NCBI RefSeq assembly: GCF_033568475.1
Contig: NW_027331833.1
Coordinates: forward strand, 3,906,001 to 3,970,000
Direction of reading: 5' to 3'
Length of the DNA: 64,000 nt
Source: Henckelia pumila
Taxonomy: Eukaryota; Streptophyta; Magnoliopsida; Lamiales; Gesneriaceae
Shown: in pieces, positions 1 through 11,550 of the stretch
Layout: each line of letters starts with the position of its first letter
How positions within the stretch are numbered: position 1 is the first letter of the stretch
The notes under the pieces: generated by a model
What the model saw: only the letters and a program-made list of their open reading frames with translations
What the model was told of the DNA's origin: nothing
Database searches by the model: none
Translations under genes and position numbers: made by a program

Positions 1-90
1 TAATTATTTAACCCATAAATCAAAAATTTAAATAAATAAATTCCCTAATTATGCATGCGGATTTACGTATTTAAAATAACGGGTGTTACA
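1..90 (-). repeat. 3' LTR (truncated by window edge), Tekay-like chromovirus
   Basis: The 90 bases match the end of the full LTR at 6510-6603 almost base for base, including the terminal GGGTGTTACA. Read on the minus strand this is the LTR start, TGTAACACCC. The remainder lies outside the window to the left, so the target-site duplication of this element cannot be checked. Confidence 0.9.
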
Positions 91-120
91 ATTCTCCCCC
101 CCCCCCCCCCCCCCCCCTAA
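91..120 (-). other. Polypurine tract of the 1-6603 element
   Basis: On the minus strand a run of about 22 G followed by AGAAT immediately precedes the 3' LTR, the expected place for the plus-strand primer of a Ty3/gypsy element. The sequence GAGGACGAAATT just upstream (about 120-137) is the usual chromovirus tail after pol. The G run is far longer than the five to seven G seen at the other tracts in this window (30741, 49025, 62884), which suggests slippage. Confidence 0.8.
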
Positions 121-150
121 ATTGAATTTCGTCCTCAAAATTTAAAGTAC

Positions 151-1574
151 TTACCCGAACAACTCCGGGTAGCGAGTCCTCATGTCTGCCTTGATCTCCA
201 CTGGACTCTGACCATCGGTATGACCCGCGTCCTAAGCCTCCGCTCCTCCCTAGCCAAGATCCGCACTGGCCTCTCCTCATACACTAGATCTGGTGGCTAC
301 TTCAAGGGCTCGAAATCCAACACATGCGACGGGTTAGAGACATATCTCCGAAGCATGGATACATGGAAAACGTTGTGCACTGCCGCTAGCCCTGGTGGTA
401 GAGCTAAACGGTAGGCCAACGTGCCAACTCTCTCCAAGATCTCGAATGGTCCTATATACCTCGGATTAAGCTTGCCTCTCCGGCCAAAACGCACTACTCC
501 CTTCATAGGTGACACCTTCAGGAATACGTGATCACCTACAGCGAACTCCAAATCTCGTCGTCTGGCATCTGCATAACTCTTCTGACGACTCTGAGCAGTC
601 CTCATCCGATCTCGAATCTGAGTCACAATGTCAGCTGTCTGCTGCACAATCTCAGGACCCAGTAAAATCCTCTCACCAACCTCATCCCAATGCACAGGAG
701 ATTTGCATCTCCTCCCATACAATGCTGCATAAGGAGCCATACCTATAGACGACTGAAAACTGTTGTTATAGGTAAACTCCACTAATGGCAGTTTAGTCTC
801 CCAAGATCCCTGAAAATCAATGACACAAGCTCTCAGAAGATCCTCGAGAACCTGGATCACTCTCTCAGACTGACCATCTGTCTGGGGATGGAATGCTGTG
901 CTGAACAAAAGTCTAGTCCCCAATGCTGTGTGCAGACTTTTCCAAAACGCAGATGTGAATCTCGGATCTCTGTCTGACACAATCGACACTGGTATGACAT
1001 GCAGTCTAACAATCTCCTTGATGTAAAGCTCTGCATACTGTGTCAATGAGTAGGTAGTCCTCACCGGCAAGAAATGAGCTGACTTGGTGAGTCTATCCAC
1101 AATCACCCAAATCGCTATGCAACCTCTGGCACTCCTCGGTAAGCCAACCACAAAGTCCATCGTAATATTCTCCCATTTCCATTCCGGAATAGGAAGAGGT
1201 CTAAGAAGTCCTGCTGGACGCTGATGCTCTGTCTTGACTTGCTGACAAGTCAAGCACTCTGACACCACTCTCCCGATGTCACTCTTCATCCCGGGCCACC
1301 AATACAATAGCTGCAAATCTTTGTACATCTTCGTACTTCCGGGGTGAATGGAGTACGGAGATGTGTGAGCCTCTGCTAAAATCTCAGCTCTCAACTGATC
1401 GACGTTCGGTACCCACATCCTACCACGGTACTGAACAATGCCATCCACCATTGTATACAAGAGGTTACCCCTAGCCTCATCTCTCTGTCTCCATCGCTGC
1501 AACTCCTCATCAGTAGACTGTCCATCCCTGATTCGATCTCGCAGAACTGGCTGCACCGTCAACACTGACAAGCT
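151..1574 (-). pseudogene. pol C-terminal part: integrase and decayed chromodomain tail (Ty3/gypsy)
   Basis: Integrase joins element cDNA to host DNA. The reading frame holds an HHCC zinc-binding N-terminus (HTSPYSIHPG ... CLTCQQVK), a DDE core with acidic positions in MDFV, SDRDPRF and SERVIQVLEDLL, and the GPFEIL/HNVFHVSMLR C-terminal region. A TAG at 297-299 stops it before the tail. Beyond that stop a chromodomain-like remnant (VYEERPVRIL ... VQW) continues, followed after a small deletion and frame change by the normal pol end RYPELFG at about 151-190. The frame also shifts by one base against the RNase H part near 1575. The gene cannot make a full product. The family call is firm; the Tekay/Del assignment rests on the long LTR and the chromodomain-like end. 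Confidence 0.88.
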
Positions 1575-3471
1575 CGGTGCATGACCACTCGGATAATGGT
1601 AACTGTACGGTCAAACATGATACCACTGACGACTTCCGACTCAAAGCATCTGCTACTACATTAGCTTTACCCGGATGGTAGCTAATGTCACAATCATAAT
1701 CCTTCACCAACTCCAACCATCTCCGTTGCCTCATGTTCAACTCTTTCTGGGTGAAGAAGTACTTGAGGCTCTTGTGATCAGTGAAAATCTTGCACTTCTC
1801 GCCATACAGATAGTGCCTCCAGATTTTCAAAGCGAAAACCACTGCTGCTAACTCCAAGTCATGCGTCGGATAATTCTGCTCATGAACCTTCAGCTGCCTC
1901 GACGCATACGCATAAACCTTGCCACACTGCATAAGTACTGCGCCTAAACCCAGCTTAGACGCGTCGGTGTACACCACTAACTCCTCGTGTGGTACTGTCA
2001 CTGCTAACACCGGTGCAGTAGTGAGTGCTTCCTTCAGCTGATCAAAGCTCCTCTGACAGTCTGAACTCCAGATAAACTTCGCATTCTTCTTGGTTAAGGA
2101 AGTCAAGGGTACTGCAATAGAGGAAAAACCCTTGATGAACTTCCTATAATATCCTGCCAAACCCAAGAAACTGCGAATCTCCGAAGCATTCTTCGGAATT
2201 CCCCAATTCTGCACTGCCTCAACCTTCGACTGATCAACTGCAATCCCATCTCTCGAAATAATGTGGCCAAGAAATGCCACCTGCTCAAGCCAAAACTCTC
2301 ACTTGCTGAACTTGACATACAAACGATGCTCCCTCAAAGTCTGCAAGGCTGTCTGTAGATGCTGTCTATGCTCCTCAATGCTCCTAGTGTAGATCAAGAT
2401 ATCATCAATGAAGACTATGATGAACTGATCTAGATACGGCTGAAAAACTCGGTTCATGAGATCCATGAAAACCGTTGGAGCATTGGTCATCCCAAATGGC
2501 ATCACTAGGAACTCGTAATGCCCATACCGTGTCCGGAAAGCAGTCTTGGACATATCTGCATCTCTAACACGCAGCTGATGATAACCAGATCGCAGGTCGA
2601 TCTTGGAGAATACTGTAGCTCCCTGCAACTGATCAAATAAATCCTCTATCCTCGGCAGTGGATACTTATTCTTCACCGTGACCCTATTGAGCTCTCGATA
2701 ATCGATGCACAGTCTCATACTGTCATCCTTCTTCTTCACAAATAACACTGGAGCCCCCCATGGAGAAAAGCTAGGACGAACAAAGCCTTTCTCTAATAAC
2801 TCCTGAATTTGCTCCTTCAACTCTTTCATCTCGGTCGGAGCAAGTCTGTACGGTGCCTTAGAGATAGGCACGGTGTCTGGCACCAAGTCGATGCTGAACT
2901 CCACATCTCTCACTGGTGGAATTCCTGCAACATCCTCCGGAAAGACATCCGGAAAGTCACGAACCACCTCTATCTCTGATAATGATCTGCTAGATGGTTC
3001 TGAGGCCGTGACAATACTCGCTAGAAACCCCTGGCAACCCCGTCTCAACAACTTCCTCGCGTGAATAAGAGATATCACCTGAGGAAAATCACTGCTCTGA
3101 GATGCATGGAAAGTAAATGGGTCGCCTCCTGACGGTTTCACTGACACTGACCTCCGACGAAAATCAATCGAAGCTCCATTGACTGTCAACCAGTCCATAC
3201 CCAAAATCAAATCAAAACCACTCAATGGCAAAACCACCACATCTTTTCGAATGGAGTGTCCCTGAAGCTCTAACTCCAGTTCTCGAATAACCTTCGAGGT
3301 AGAAATAATCTGCCCTAACGGCATAGTAACATCATACCCACTGTCCATAATCTCAGGTGTGATGCCTATCCACCTGATAAACTCCAGGGAGATAAATGAA
3401 TGCGTAACTCCCGAATCTAGCAACGCACACGTGGAATTTCCTCCTACTAGAATTCTCCCTGCACGCAGAAA
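1575..3471 (-). pseudogene. pol N-terminal part: protease, reverse transcriptase, RNase H (Ty3/gypsy)
   Basis: Domains in order on the minus strand are an aspartic protease starting near 3470 with [10 protein letters not shown] (DSG in place of the usual DTG), a linker ending [11 protein letters not shown], a reverse transcriptase with [22 protein letters not shown] and the catalytic FIDDIL near 2400, then RNase H with VVYTDAS, GAVLMQ and [11 protein letters not shown]. An in-frame TGA at 2299-2301 replaces the cysteine of the conserved SKCEFW motif; the frame is otherwise open across it. A one-base shift near 1575 separates it from integrase. No gag precedes the protease, so the open region begins only about 260 bases inside the 5' LTR. 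Confidence 0.9.
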
Positions 3472-3731
3472 ATATTTCCAAGTAGCTGTACCAAAATCTT
3501 AATTTACCCAATTTCACACCTAAGGACTACTCGTCTCCGAGGCATATTGCATCACCCCATGTTTCTTTACGTAATTCGCAATGCATAACTAAGTGTTTTA
3601 ACATTAATGCTAACTTAAATTCTTAAAAGTAAATCATGCTGTAAACACTTAAAACTTACAGACCGGTAGCGTGGATTTCTGAGCTCGCATAGTAGTAATG
3701 ACCCCTCCAAGGACCGTGCTCTGATACCAAC
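3472..3731 (-). other. Leader between 5' LTR and protease, gag absent
   Basis: A complete element would have roughly 1.2-1.5 kb of gag here. Only about 260 non-coding bases are present, with no zinc knuckle and no open frame. This indicates either an internal deletion that removed gag, or a derivative that depended on Gag supplied by relatives. Confidence 0.75.
3716..3729 (-). other. Primer-binding site (initiator Met tRNA)
   Basis: On the minus strand the bases read TGGTATCAGAGCAC two bases after the LTR end. This is the standard plant chromovirus site complementary to the 3' end of initiator methionine tRNA. It fixes the element's orientation and the inner LTR boundary at 3732. Confidence 0.9.
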
Positions 3732-6603
3732 TGAAACGACCCTAACTCTATAATTAATAAATAAATATGCGGAAATTTTTTTTTTTTTTACTTACTAAAT
3801 AAAATATGTACATATATGCCCATACATATATGCACAGAATAAAAAGATTTAAAAATAAATAAATAAATAAATAACTTAAATAAAAATGCATTCTTTAATA
3901 AAATAAATATCTGAGTCTACATTTAATTAAAATACTGTCATGAGAAAATAATTAAAAACTGCATGCACTAAAAATATTTAAAAATAACATTCCAAAACCC
4001 AACCACTGAAAATTACTTAAAAATGTAACATACTAAAAATATTCAAAACATGCATAACGACTCAGACATCTATCACGGTCACGGGGTCACTTCATGTCCG
4101 CTCATATGTCCTCGCCGCCGGTAGGAGCTACATCCTCCTCTACGTACTCACCTGCACCATACCAGTGTAGTGAGCCTAGAGGCCCAACATGCTAACATAA
4201 CAAGGGTTTAAAATAATTTAAATCAATTTAATACTAATACATAACATATACATGAATGAACATGCTTCAAAATATCATATCATAACTTAACTTAAATTAC
4301 TCAAATATCATAATACATATCTATTGTTGAGCAAAGTAATTTTCTAACATCGCATGGTTGTATCCATAGTGTAACCTTAAATCGTACATTAAATACTGAT
4401 CAGCGTGGAAACCAACGTACGTGGCGGTGACGAATCACCTCTTAAATTGGCAGTAAACTGCCCTTCAATAGTTCACATATGGGGACGAATCCCCCTCAAA
4501 TCTCAAATTGTCACACTACTTCAACTTCCAACATAAAATATTTTCTTATTGCTCAACCTTAAATATTTAATCGTACATAAAATTATTTCATGAATGCATG
4601 TACTTAATTAAAATGTGTGTCCTTCATATATATTTAATTTAATTTCATACTAACATATAAATATTAAAATAACTCCCATGCATAAAATAATTAAATATAT
4701 ATTCAGGACACATGCAAATTTCTCATGGATTGTACTGGACTGCTGGCCTTAACACCCAAGCCCATTTACTTAAATCTGGCCCATTAACACTGAGACTGGC
4801 CCAATAACATACTTAAGCCCAATAAAAATTATTCTAAGCCCAATTAAATAATTAAAGCCCATTAAAACATTCTAGGCCCAAAAACAACTTAATCTGGCCC
4901 AATGGGCCCGAAAGCCCAAAGACTGGCCCAATGACTTCCAGGGGCCCTAAAGCCCATAAAAATTAGTGGGCTCACTTAATTAAATTAATTAAACCCAAAT
5001 ACTTAAATTTAACCCAAAGTAATTAAATGGAACACAAAACATTTTATTTCAAATTAAATGGCCCAAAAACCAATTAAATCATAAAATACTTTAAAATTAA
5101 AAAGACTCGAGCCCGGCCCACCAACCCGGACCCGGACCAACTTAACCCGACCCAATACCCTACTGACCCGACCCGGACCACTCAGACCCGGCCCAGACCC
5201 AAAACTAGCCCAAAACCTCCTCTCCCTACCCCTTTCTCGGCCAACAGTTTGAGCAGTTCCACGAGATTCATTTGTGCCATCTGCTCTAGAAACATTTGGC
5301 CGTGAAACCACCTCACAAACGTAGTGCACTCAAATACGTTTCCAAAAAGCTAAAAACCAGCCAAAATGATGGCATAACGAAGGAGAACGGACCTCTGCAA
5401 GTCAGCCTATCCTAGACTTGCGCGCAGACCTGAGCAGCGCCGGGACTTTCGATCGTTCTTCCTACTCTGGCCATATTTTTCCGTGAAACCACTTCTAAAT
5501 CCTAACCAACATCTAGATGGTTCAAACCCTTCAGGCCTCACCCAAAATAGTGGCCTGGAGAAGGAGAACGAAGTCTTTTCCTTAGAACCCTGAACCTGCG
5601 CACCCTTGGACCCAGAACTAATGCAGCTCGACTCCAGCCCTGTTCCAGCCTTAACCATCCAACAAAACCCAGCCTAGGGACCCTAAGACCCCCTCTGAAC
5701 CGTGGACCAGCAGCCATGCACGCCCATAATCATAAAAACATGAGTATGTTAATGAAATCAAAGAACCATGTGCATACCTCCAGAAATCCGATTTGTTTTA
5801 CTGAAAATTTCAATGAAAATTTTGATGCCTACACACACACACGCATAATAACTGATATGGCATGAAAAATAGAGAAAGAATCATGCCTTGCACCGTAGTT
5901 TGAAGAGAAAGGAGTGCGTAGAACGATTCCGGGACGACGGGGCGATGACAACCGACTTGGAAGCTTCAAAATCGAGCTATGGTGTTCTTCGTGGAGGCTG
6001 CTAGCCGAATAAGATGATGAATATGGGGTGGGGTGGCGGCTGATGGAATTAACGTGGGGGTAGGGATAGGTTTTGGGTAGAATTTAGGGTTATAACTTAA
6101 TTAAAAATAGGTTTTAGGGTATTAAAATTTTAATAATGATTTTAATAATAAAATATATAACTTAAAAGCTCCAACTAATACTTAAAAATCTGATAACTAA
6201 ATTAAAATCCCGAAATATTAAATTAAGGGAATTTTAAAAATAATTAAAAGTCATTAAAATGGCTAAATTTGGATAAAAATGGACTCCTAAAATTATATAA
6301 AATTAAATACTAAAAATATTGAGGAAATAAAACTCAAAATAATATTTTTGGGCTCTAAAAGACTCATAAAATAATTTGGATAGAAAGTTGTCATCTCGTC
6401 CGTCCACGGTTCCGTCAACGCGATAAAATAATTCAAATACTAAAAATCATAAAAATCACTAATTATGGGTTAAATGCTTAAAAATCACTTAAATCATGCA
6501 CAAATAATTCACATAATTATTTAACCCATAAATCAAAAATTTAAATAATTAAATTCCCTAATTATGCATGCGGATTTACGTATTTAAAATACCGGGTGTT
6601 ACA
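3732..6603 (-). repeat. 5' LTR (2872 bp), Tekay-like chromovirus
   Basis: Bounded by TG at 3732 (just outside the primer site) and CA at 6603; the last 90 bases match 1-90. The long LTR is typical of the Tekay/Del chromovirus lineage. The part at about 4740-5000 carries many GGCCCA/GCCCA words. Small open frames inside (for example 5054-5658) have no recognisable product and are not considered genes. Confidence 0.9.
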
Positions 6604-7143
6604 CAATATCTAGCACACACCATTCACATCATTCATCTAAACCTGCACGAGTTCACACCTTATGGGTTTCACACAATGATCGCTCAGTTAAGGCGATCAA
6701 AGTGTGGGTTCCTAAATGATTAATCATTTCTGGACCCAAATAGATGTGTGGACCAAATCATTCAACTCTGTGCTTGCAGGTAACAAGAGCAAGAGATGTA
6801 TTTTTGGAGAAGCACGACTGCTCACACAACTGAACACTTGCACATGACCAAAAATTACTTTCGGTGATACTCAACAGATAGAACCGTGGGTAAGAGTTAG
6901 ATTATCCATGGTAACATTATCATTGAAGATGTATTTTCTGGTTGAAAGTATGAAATACAATCTAATCAGTATCATTCCACTGTGCGACAGAGGATATTCA
7001 GTCGAGTTTATGAAGCACAATTGTCAGGTGAAATCTTATACTGGTGATCTGCTCTTAACAGGAAATAGGTGTGGAAACACTTACAAAGTCAGTAAGAATG
7101 ATCAACCAGTCGAGCCAATTTGCTTTGTAGTTGCCAATCAATA
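6604..7143 (+). pseudogene. Ty1/copia pol fragment (protease / pre-integrase region)
   Basis: The frame from about 6908 encodes KYNLISIIPLCDRGYSVEF and LLLTGNRCGNTYKV, the stretch between protease and integrase of copia polyproteins, which normally reads like KYNLISISQLCDRG and LLTGNRSGNIYK. Upstream bases 6780-6907 contain related but stop-broken sequence (a CSHN...LAH piece recalling the CSxHMTG motif). Only this short slice remains; no reverse transcriptase or LTR belonging to it is visible. Confidence 0.6.
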
Positions 7144-7436
7144 GAAGAAAGGTGAGTTGATGATGGGTGTAGACGGTGAAAAGGTGACTTTTAATGTGTT
7201 CAAGGAGGCTGAAAATCCATCCATGGGAAGGTGTTCATGAGCAAACCTGCAGAAAGCATGAGAAGCTGTTGTGCAAAAAACTTTAGTGCTATAAAATTGC
7301 AAATGGGGACTGATCCGCTGGTGGCCAAGAAGAAGATGAAGAAGAAAAGGAAATCAAAGATCAAGAGGATTGTTGAATATGTTTGGAGGATGAAAGAGAA
7401 GGGAAAGACCTCCAACAAAGTGGAACCGGGTTAGAA
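7144..7436 (+). pseudogene. Tat/Athila-type gypsy pol fragment
   Basis: Bases 7144-7230 read KKGELMMGVDGEKVTFNVFK, resembling the protease-region phrase (GEL..RVGDE.VTFNVFKA) of Tat/Athila gypsy elements. The frame then breaks. A second frame (7231-7434) is very lysine-rich (VAKKKMKKKRKSKIKR) and may derive from the polyprotein end. It lies directly upstream of the Tat-type 3' non-coding region, which supports the assignment. Nothing functional can be made from it. Confidence 0.5.
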
Positions 7437-8610
7437 TGAGAGTATAATCGGGATATGGACTATAAACTAAGCGTTTCTTGGGAGGAAACTCAAGCTAGTA
7501 TTTTTATTTGCTTTATTTTTATTTTATTTTAGTTTTTTTCGTTTTTATTATATTTTTTGTGCATGTTGAAACTAGACATCAATAATAATTTTGAGTTATG
7601 TGGTGAAAAATGTGAAGCATGGAGAGTTTAAGAGATACCCCTGAAGAAGAGCATTGAATGAGTAAGATGGTGTCGAGTATTGACGCTTGGTACCCAAGGT
7701 ACGTGTCCTTGTTTTAATTTAATCGTGTACATTGAGGAAAATGCACATTTTAAGTTTTGGGGGGGGGGGGGGGGTTTAAATATTTTTAAAAAAATTTATG
7801 AGTTAGTTTGAGTTAAAGGCATGATGTGTAATTGTGTTGGCCTATGATGAAAATATTTTTTGTGTAAAAAATATCAATGTTAGCTATATTTAATCTTGAG
7901 TTCTCACCCATATGAAGGAATGTCTTGATTGTTTAGACCCTAGTGATTAGAAATGCTTTGTGATTTTGTGAATTGATTGGATGATTCGATTCTTAACTTT
8001 GGTAATATATAGTTGAAACCAAGGTAGACTAATACGAACTTAAAAATGATTTAGGAAATTTTAATGAGTAGCTAAAAAGTTGCAAAAGTAATAGAGAATA
8101 TTTTTTTTTAACAACTCCATCCGGGTCTGGAAAAGGATTGAAATCCTAACCACCAATCCATGTCTAAGTTTGCGGACAAAATGGGGTTGATGCTCTATTC
8201 GGGCTGTAGACGAGGGGATTGAAATCCGAATTCTATATTTAGTTATAGCTAAGTTTGCGGGTAATTTATGGGGTTAAAATAAAACTGGGTGCAAAATCCA
8301 GCGATGTTTTGAAAAAACTTTGATATATCTTGAAAAGTCCTTTCGATCTTAGAGAGTAGAATTTGAACTTGGTGGAGAGTGTTTTGAAACTAGAGAACGG
8401 AATTGATGAATCTATGAAACAAACTTGTTGCACTAGTGTATGGAAAGCGAGGAGAATAGACAATATTGGCAAATCACACACACACATGAGAACTCTTGAG
8501 AAAATTAGCGGACATGTGGATTGAATCTTGGAATGTAAATATTCGGAGGCCGACTATATTACTCATTATTGTTTTACTCGGGACTAGCAAAAGTTTAAGT
8601 TTGGGGGAAT
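7437..8610 (+). other. 3' non-coding region and polypurine tracts of a Tat-type element
   Basis: Near 7470-7495 a degenerate CTTGGGAGG...CTCAAG hairpin motif occurs, the same post-pol motif found on the minus strand of the non-autonomous element at 28807-28845. At 7730-7775 the phrase ACATTGAGGAAAATGCACATTTTAAGTTTTGG is split here as ACATTGAGGAAAATGCAC plus TTTTAAGTTTTGG and runs into a 14-18 G tract, typical of an internal purine tract in Tat/Athila elements. A second tract, AAGTTTGGGGGAAT, ends at 8610 just before the LTR. No gene is seen. Confidence 0.65.
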
Positions 8611-9440
8611 TGATAAGTGCAATCTATGCACTTAATTTATATATGATTTGACTTGGCTTTTGTGATGTATCGAGTGGATATTATGCATATTTGCTGTTGT
8701 TTTTGTGAGATGCAAGGATTGGAAGAAAAGTAGCAAGAAAAAATGGAAAGATGAAATACGGAGCAGCAACTTTAGAAAATTACTAGTAATTTTTGAGACT
8801 TCTAAATACAATCTCCACTGTTCATAATAAAGTTTAAGATTTTTGAATCTGCTGTGAAAATTTCAGCTCGATCGGACGTTTAGATTTTGAGATATGATTT
8901 TTTGAAAATTATCGCGCGCTGCAGAATAGCACATGCGAGAGGAATGCGCACCCGCACCTGTTTTTATGAGTGCCCGCGCCGTCTGGAGGAGTTTGAAAGT
9001 GTGAAACAGAAGGCCATGCGCGCCCGCGCAGGTCCTTAGGCGCGCCCGCGCCATCGCAAAAGTCAGAATTTTTAATTTCTCGGGAAGGAAACTTGCAGAT
9101 TTTGTTGGGCTTTTGTGTATTGGATTTGAAGCACATATAAAAGGGATTCTTTTGCACACGAGAGAGAGCGGCCGCACACTTTCAGAAAAAAAATTGATAG
9201 ATCTTGAACGTGAACTAGTAGAATAGAATTCTGAATCAACTTGAAGAACATCAAGCAAAAAAATACGAAGATCGATCGACCGGACACGGCATCGCATTGC
9301 AAGCAGAAGTACCTGAGTTGCTTCTCCTTTCAATCCAATGTAATGTATTTGAGTTGTATCACCACCAAAGTTATCCGAGAAATGTAAAGTGATGTTTCCC
9401 ACTTTTTGAAATCTTGAATCTGATTCGATGCATCAGTAAA
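8611..9440 (+). repeat. Tat-type 3' LTR, truncated
   Basis: Starts TGATAAGTGCAATCTATGC directly after a polypurine tract; the same TGATAAGTG start is seen on the minus strand of the LTRs ending at 26053, 30437 and 60082. It holds a GC-rich paired module at 8945-9052 and a TATA box TATAAAAG at about 9136. The usual LTR end seen in the related copies (the GACACTCG TACGCTTGCGAGG region) is missing, so the copy is cut at about 9440. Open frames on the minus strand here are not genes. Confidence 0.7.
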
Positions 9441-9805
9441 CTACTATGAGTAGTGAGTACATTCCATTCAAAAAAGCAAAATGAATGCGGACCTACACAG
9501 GTTGCATGCTTTGAGCATCTGAAAAGTCAATACCATCCCGATTGATAAATCTGCATTTAAAAGAACATCAAGACGTAAAAAAAGTGGGTCATGTTTAGGA
9601 ACATTAACGTGTTAAAAAGTAACTAGGGAAGCTATGATCCCACGATTCTCTACTACCGTAGATCATAATATATAAAATCTGTCAGCTTAACCACCTAATC
9701 AAGAATTGATACACAAACAGATGTTGCTTGCACGAACTCACGCTCTCATTTTTTAAGGGCTGGTCGCCTGGACCCATCAGCACCACCAACAATGAAAATG
9801 CTCTT
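9441..9805. other. Unassigned spacer
   Basis: About 365 bases of moderately A+T-rich sequence with no long open frame, terminal repeat or RNA gene that I can recognise on either strand. It could be old host sequence between two element fragments. Confidence 0.4.
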
Positions 9806-9920
9806 TGTAGTAACCCGAACTTCATTTTAAGATAATGATATGTTAAACATGATTAAGGGTTGGTAATTAACCAATTCCAGGGCTTAATCAGACTTTAAAA
9901 TTACCAGATGGATCGCTACA
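9806..9920 (+). repeat. Short or internally deleted chromovirus 5' LTR
   Basis: Runs from TGTAGTAACCCG to ATCGCTACA and is followed three bases later by a primer site. At 115 bp it is far shorter than any other gypsy LTR in the window (1.4-2.9 kb), so an internal deletion is likely. The left boundary is inferred from the TG and could be different. Confidence 0.5.
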
Positions 9921-9923
9921 TTT

Positions 9924-9940
9924 TTGGTATCAAAGCATGC
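9924..9940 (+). other. Primer-binding site (initiator Met tRNA, one mismatch)
   Basis: TTGGTATCAAAGCATGC matches the usual TGGTATCAGAGCATGC with A in place of G. It lies just after the LTR end and 84 bases before the gag start codon. Confidence 0.8.
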
Positions 9941-10023
9941 TTAGGTTTTGGGATTAGTACTTGGGATTTAGAATTAGTAATTCTTGCGCATTTGGGATTT
10001 TAATGTGCAATTCTTTTCAGGAT

Positions 10024-11046
10024 ATGGCTGACGAGAGTCACGGTAGTGTTGGCCAGGGAGGTGGTCATCATCATCGTCATCACCACCATCATGATGATCA
10101 ACATCGTCATCATGAGGGTAGACGTCGCTACTCTATCAATAAATTCATGCAAGTAGGACCGAAACCTTTGGTGGGAGGCAAGAATCCTGAACAAGCAAGA
10201 AGTTGGATGTCTAAACTCGAGAGTACTTTTCTTGCTTTCGATTGTACTGAGGATCAGAAATTGGAAGTTCTAGAATTTGTTCTAGAGGATTGAGCACGTT
10301 TTTGGTGGGATGCCAAAGCTGCTCAGGCACGTACTGAGAGAGGACAGGTGACTTGGGGAGATTTCTGTCAGCAGTTCCAGAAACTGTATTTTCCTCCAGC
10401 TGTTCGCCAAGCACGATTGATGGAGTTGCTTACTCTGAGGCAAGGATCAATGACTATTGATCAATATCAGCAACGATTTCTTGATCTGCTACCTTTCAGT
10501 CCTCATATTAATGAGAGTGATGCATCGAAGTATGATCTATTTCTACAAGGCCTGAACCAAGATATCTACTCACAGGTTGTTGTCTGTGATGACCCGGTAT
10601 CTTATGAGACTTTGGTGAACCGTTGCCGTCTTGTGGAGACCAGCAACAGGCGGGCACAATTGATGATGCCAGCACAGCCTAGTGGATCTTTTGAGCCTCG
10701 AGCTCAATCTTTTGTGAAATCTGGACCTACATCTTCTTCTACTCCTACTACTTCATCTGGATCTCGTGGTTCACGAGGTATGTTTCGTTTTGGGAAAAAA
10801 AAGAAGAAAGAGGAGTTTTGTAGTCACTGTGGATGGAAGCATCCTGCAGCTTCATGTCGGAGAGCTACTGGTGCTTGTTATATTTGCGGTCAGCAGGGAC
10901 ATCTGCGGAGAGATTGTCCTCAGCGCATGGGTTCTGCTAGTGGATCGGGATCACAGGTTGGATCTCAGGCTTCTACTTTTCCATGACAGCAGCCAGCACC
11001 ACAGAGTTCTTTTGGTTACCGTTCCCAGACTCAAGGGCAGATATTT
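10024..11046 (+). pseudogene. gag of a chromovirus (capsid and zinc-knuckle nucleocapsid)
   Basis: Gag forms the virus-like particle and packages element RNA. The start at 10024 follows the primer site, beginning MADESHGSVG. Residues about 14-37 form a histidine/arginine-rich stretch (HHHRHHHHHDDQHRHH). The capsid part includes FMQVGPKPLVGG, WWDAKA, FYF-type LYFPPAVRQARL and FLDLLPFSPHI. A basic, serine-rich linker leads to a CCHC knuckle, CYICGQQGHLRRDC. One frame runs throughout but is broken by TGA at 10291-10293 (in place of the glycine codon expected before AR.WW) and TGA at 10984-10986. Protease follows in the same frame. Confidence 0.88.
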
Positions 11047-11310
11047 GCTTTGTCTCAAGAACAGGCTACTGAGGGAAGTGATCGCATGTTGGCAGGTACC
11101 TTTTTGTTATGTGGTATTCCTGCACTTGTTTTAATTGATACTGGAGCATCGCATTCCTTTATTTCTAGTCGCTTTGTTAAGAGACATAGATTACCTTATG
11201 TATCATTAGATATGGATTTAGTTGTATCTACTCCGCTGGAGCAGGAGATAGTAACCAAGCGTCTAGTGATGAGTTGCCTTCTAGAGTTTGAGGGTAATAC
11301 GTTATCGGCT
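11047..11310 (+). pseudogene. Protease start of the same chromovirus, truncated
   Basis: In frame with gag, this encodes the retropepsin start LIDTGASHSFISSRFVKRH with an intact DTG active site, then LPYVSLD and LEFEGNTLSA. Around 11310 the match to gypsy ends abruptly and a copia 3' end begins. Reverse transcriptase, RNase H and integrase of this copy are absent. Confidence 0.85.
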
Positions 11311-11541
11311 GGAAATGTTGAACATTTACTTTCCAGCTTGAGGGGGAGTGTAAGAAGTTATTTATGTATATAATTATGATATAATTATTCATATATTTTA
11401 GTCATAGTCAATAGGTAAGTTTTCTTTTTTTAGAGGATCTTAGAATCTCAGGGAGTTATTATTGATTTCTATTATTGTATATATATATATATATATTATG
11501 TTCTTATGTCCTAATAAAATATTCAGAATCGTTGAGCATCA
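11311..11541 (+). repeat. Ty1/copia 3' end: polypurine tract and short LTR
   Basis: CAGCTTGAGGGGGAG at 11334-11348 is the standard copia polypurine tract, followed by an LTR starting TGTAAGAAG at 11349. It includes a (TA)n run at 11478-11498. The right end is placed near GAGCATCA (11541) because PPR-coding similarity starts at about 11551; the exact boundary and any duplication are uncertain. Confidence 0.6.
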
Positions 11542-11550
11542 ATTCTTTAA

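Noticed and set aside
5054..5658. Short minus-strand frames of 83-91 codons
   Set aside because: They lie inside the 2.87-kb LTR of a chromovirus, in a GGCCCA-rich segment, and have no domain.
8863..9402. Minus-strand open frame of 179 codons
   Set aside because: It lies across the U3 and GC-rich pairs of a Tat-type LTR and has no recognisable product.
11478..11498. (TA)n microsatellite
   Set aside because: A short simple repeat within a copia LTR; ordinary and not informative.
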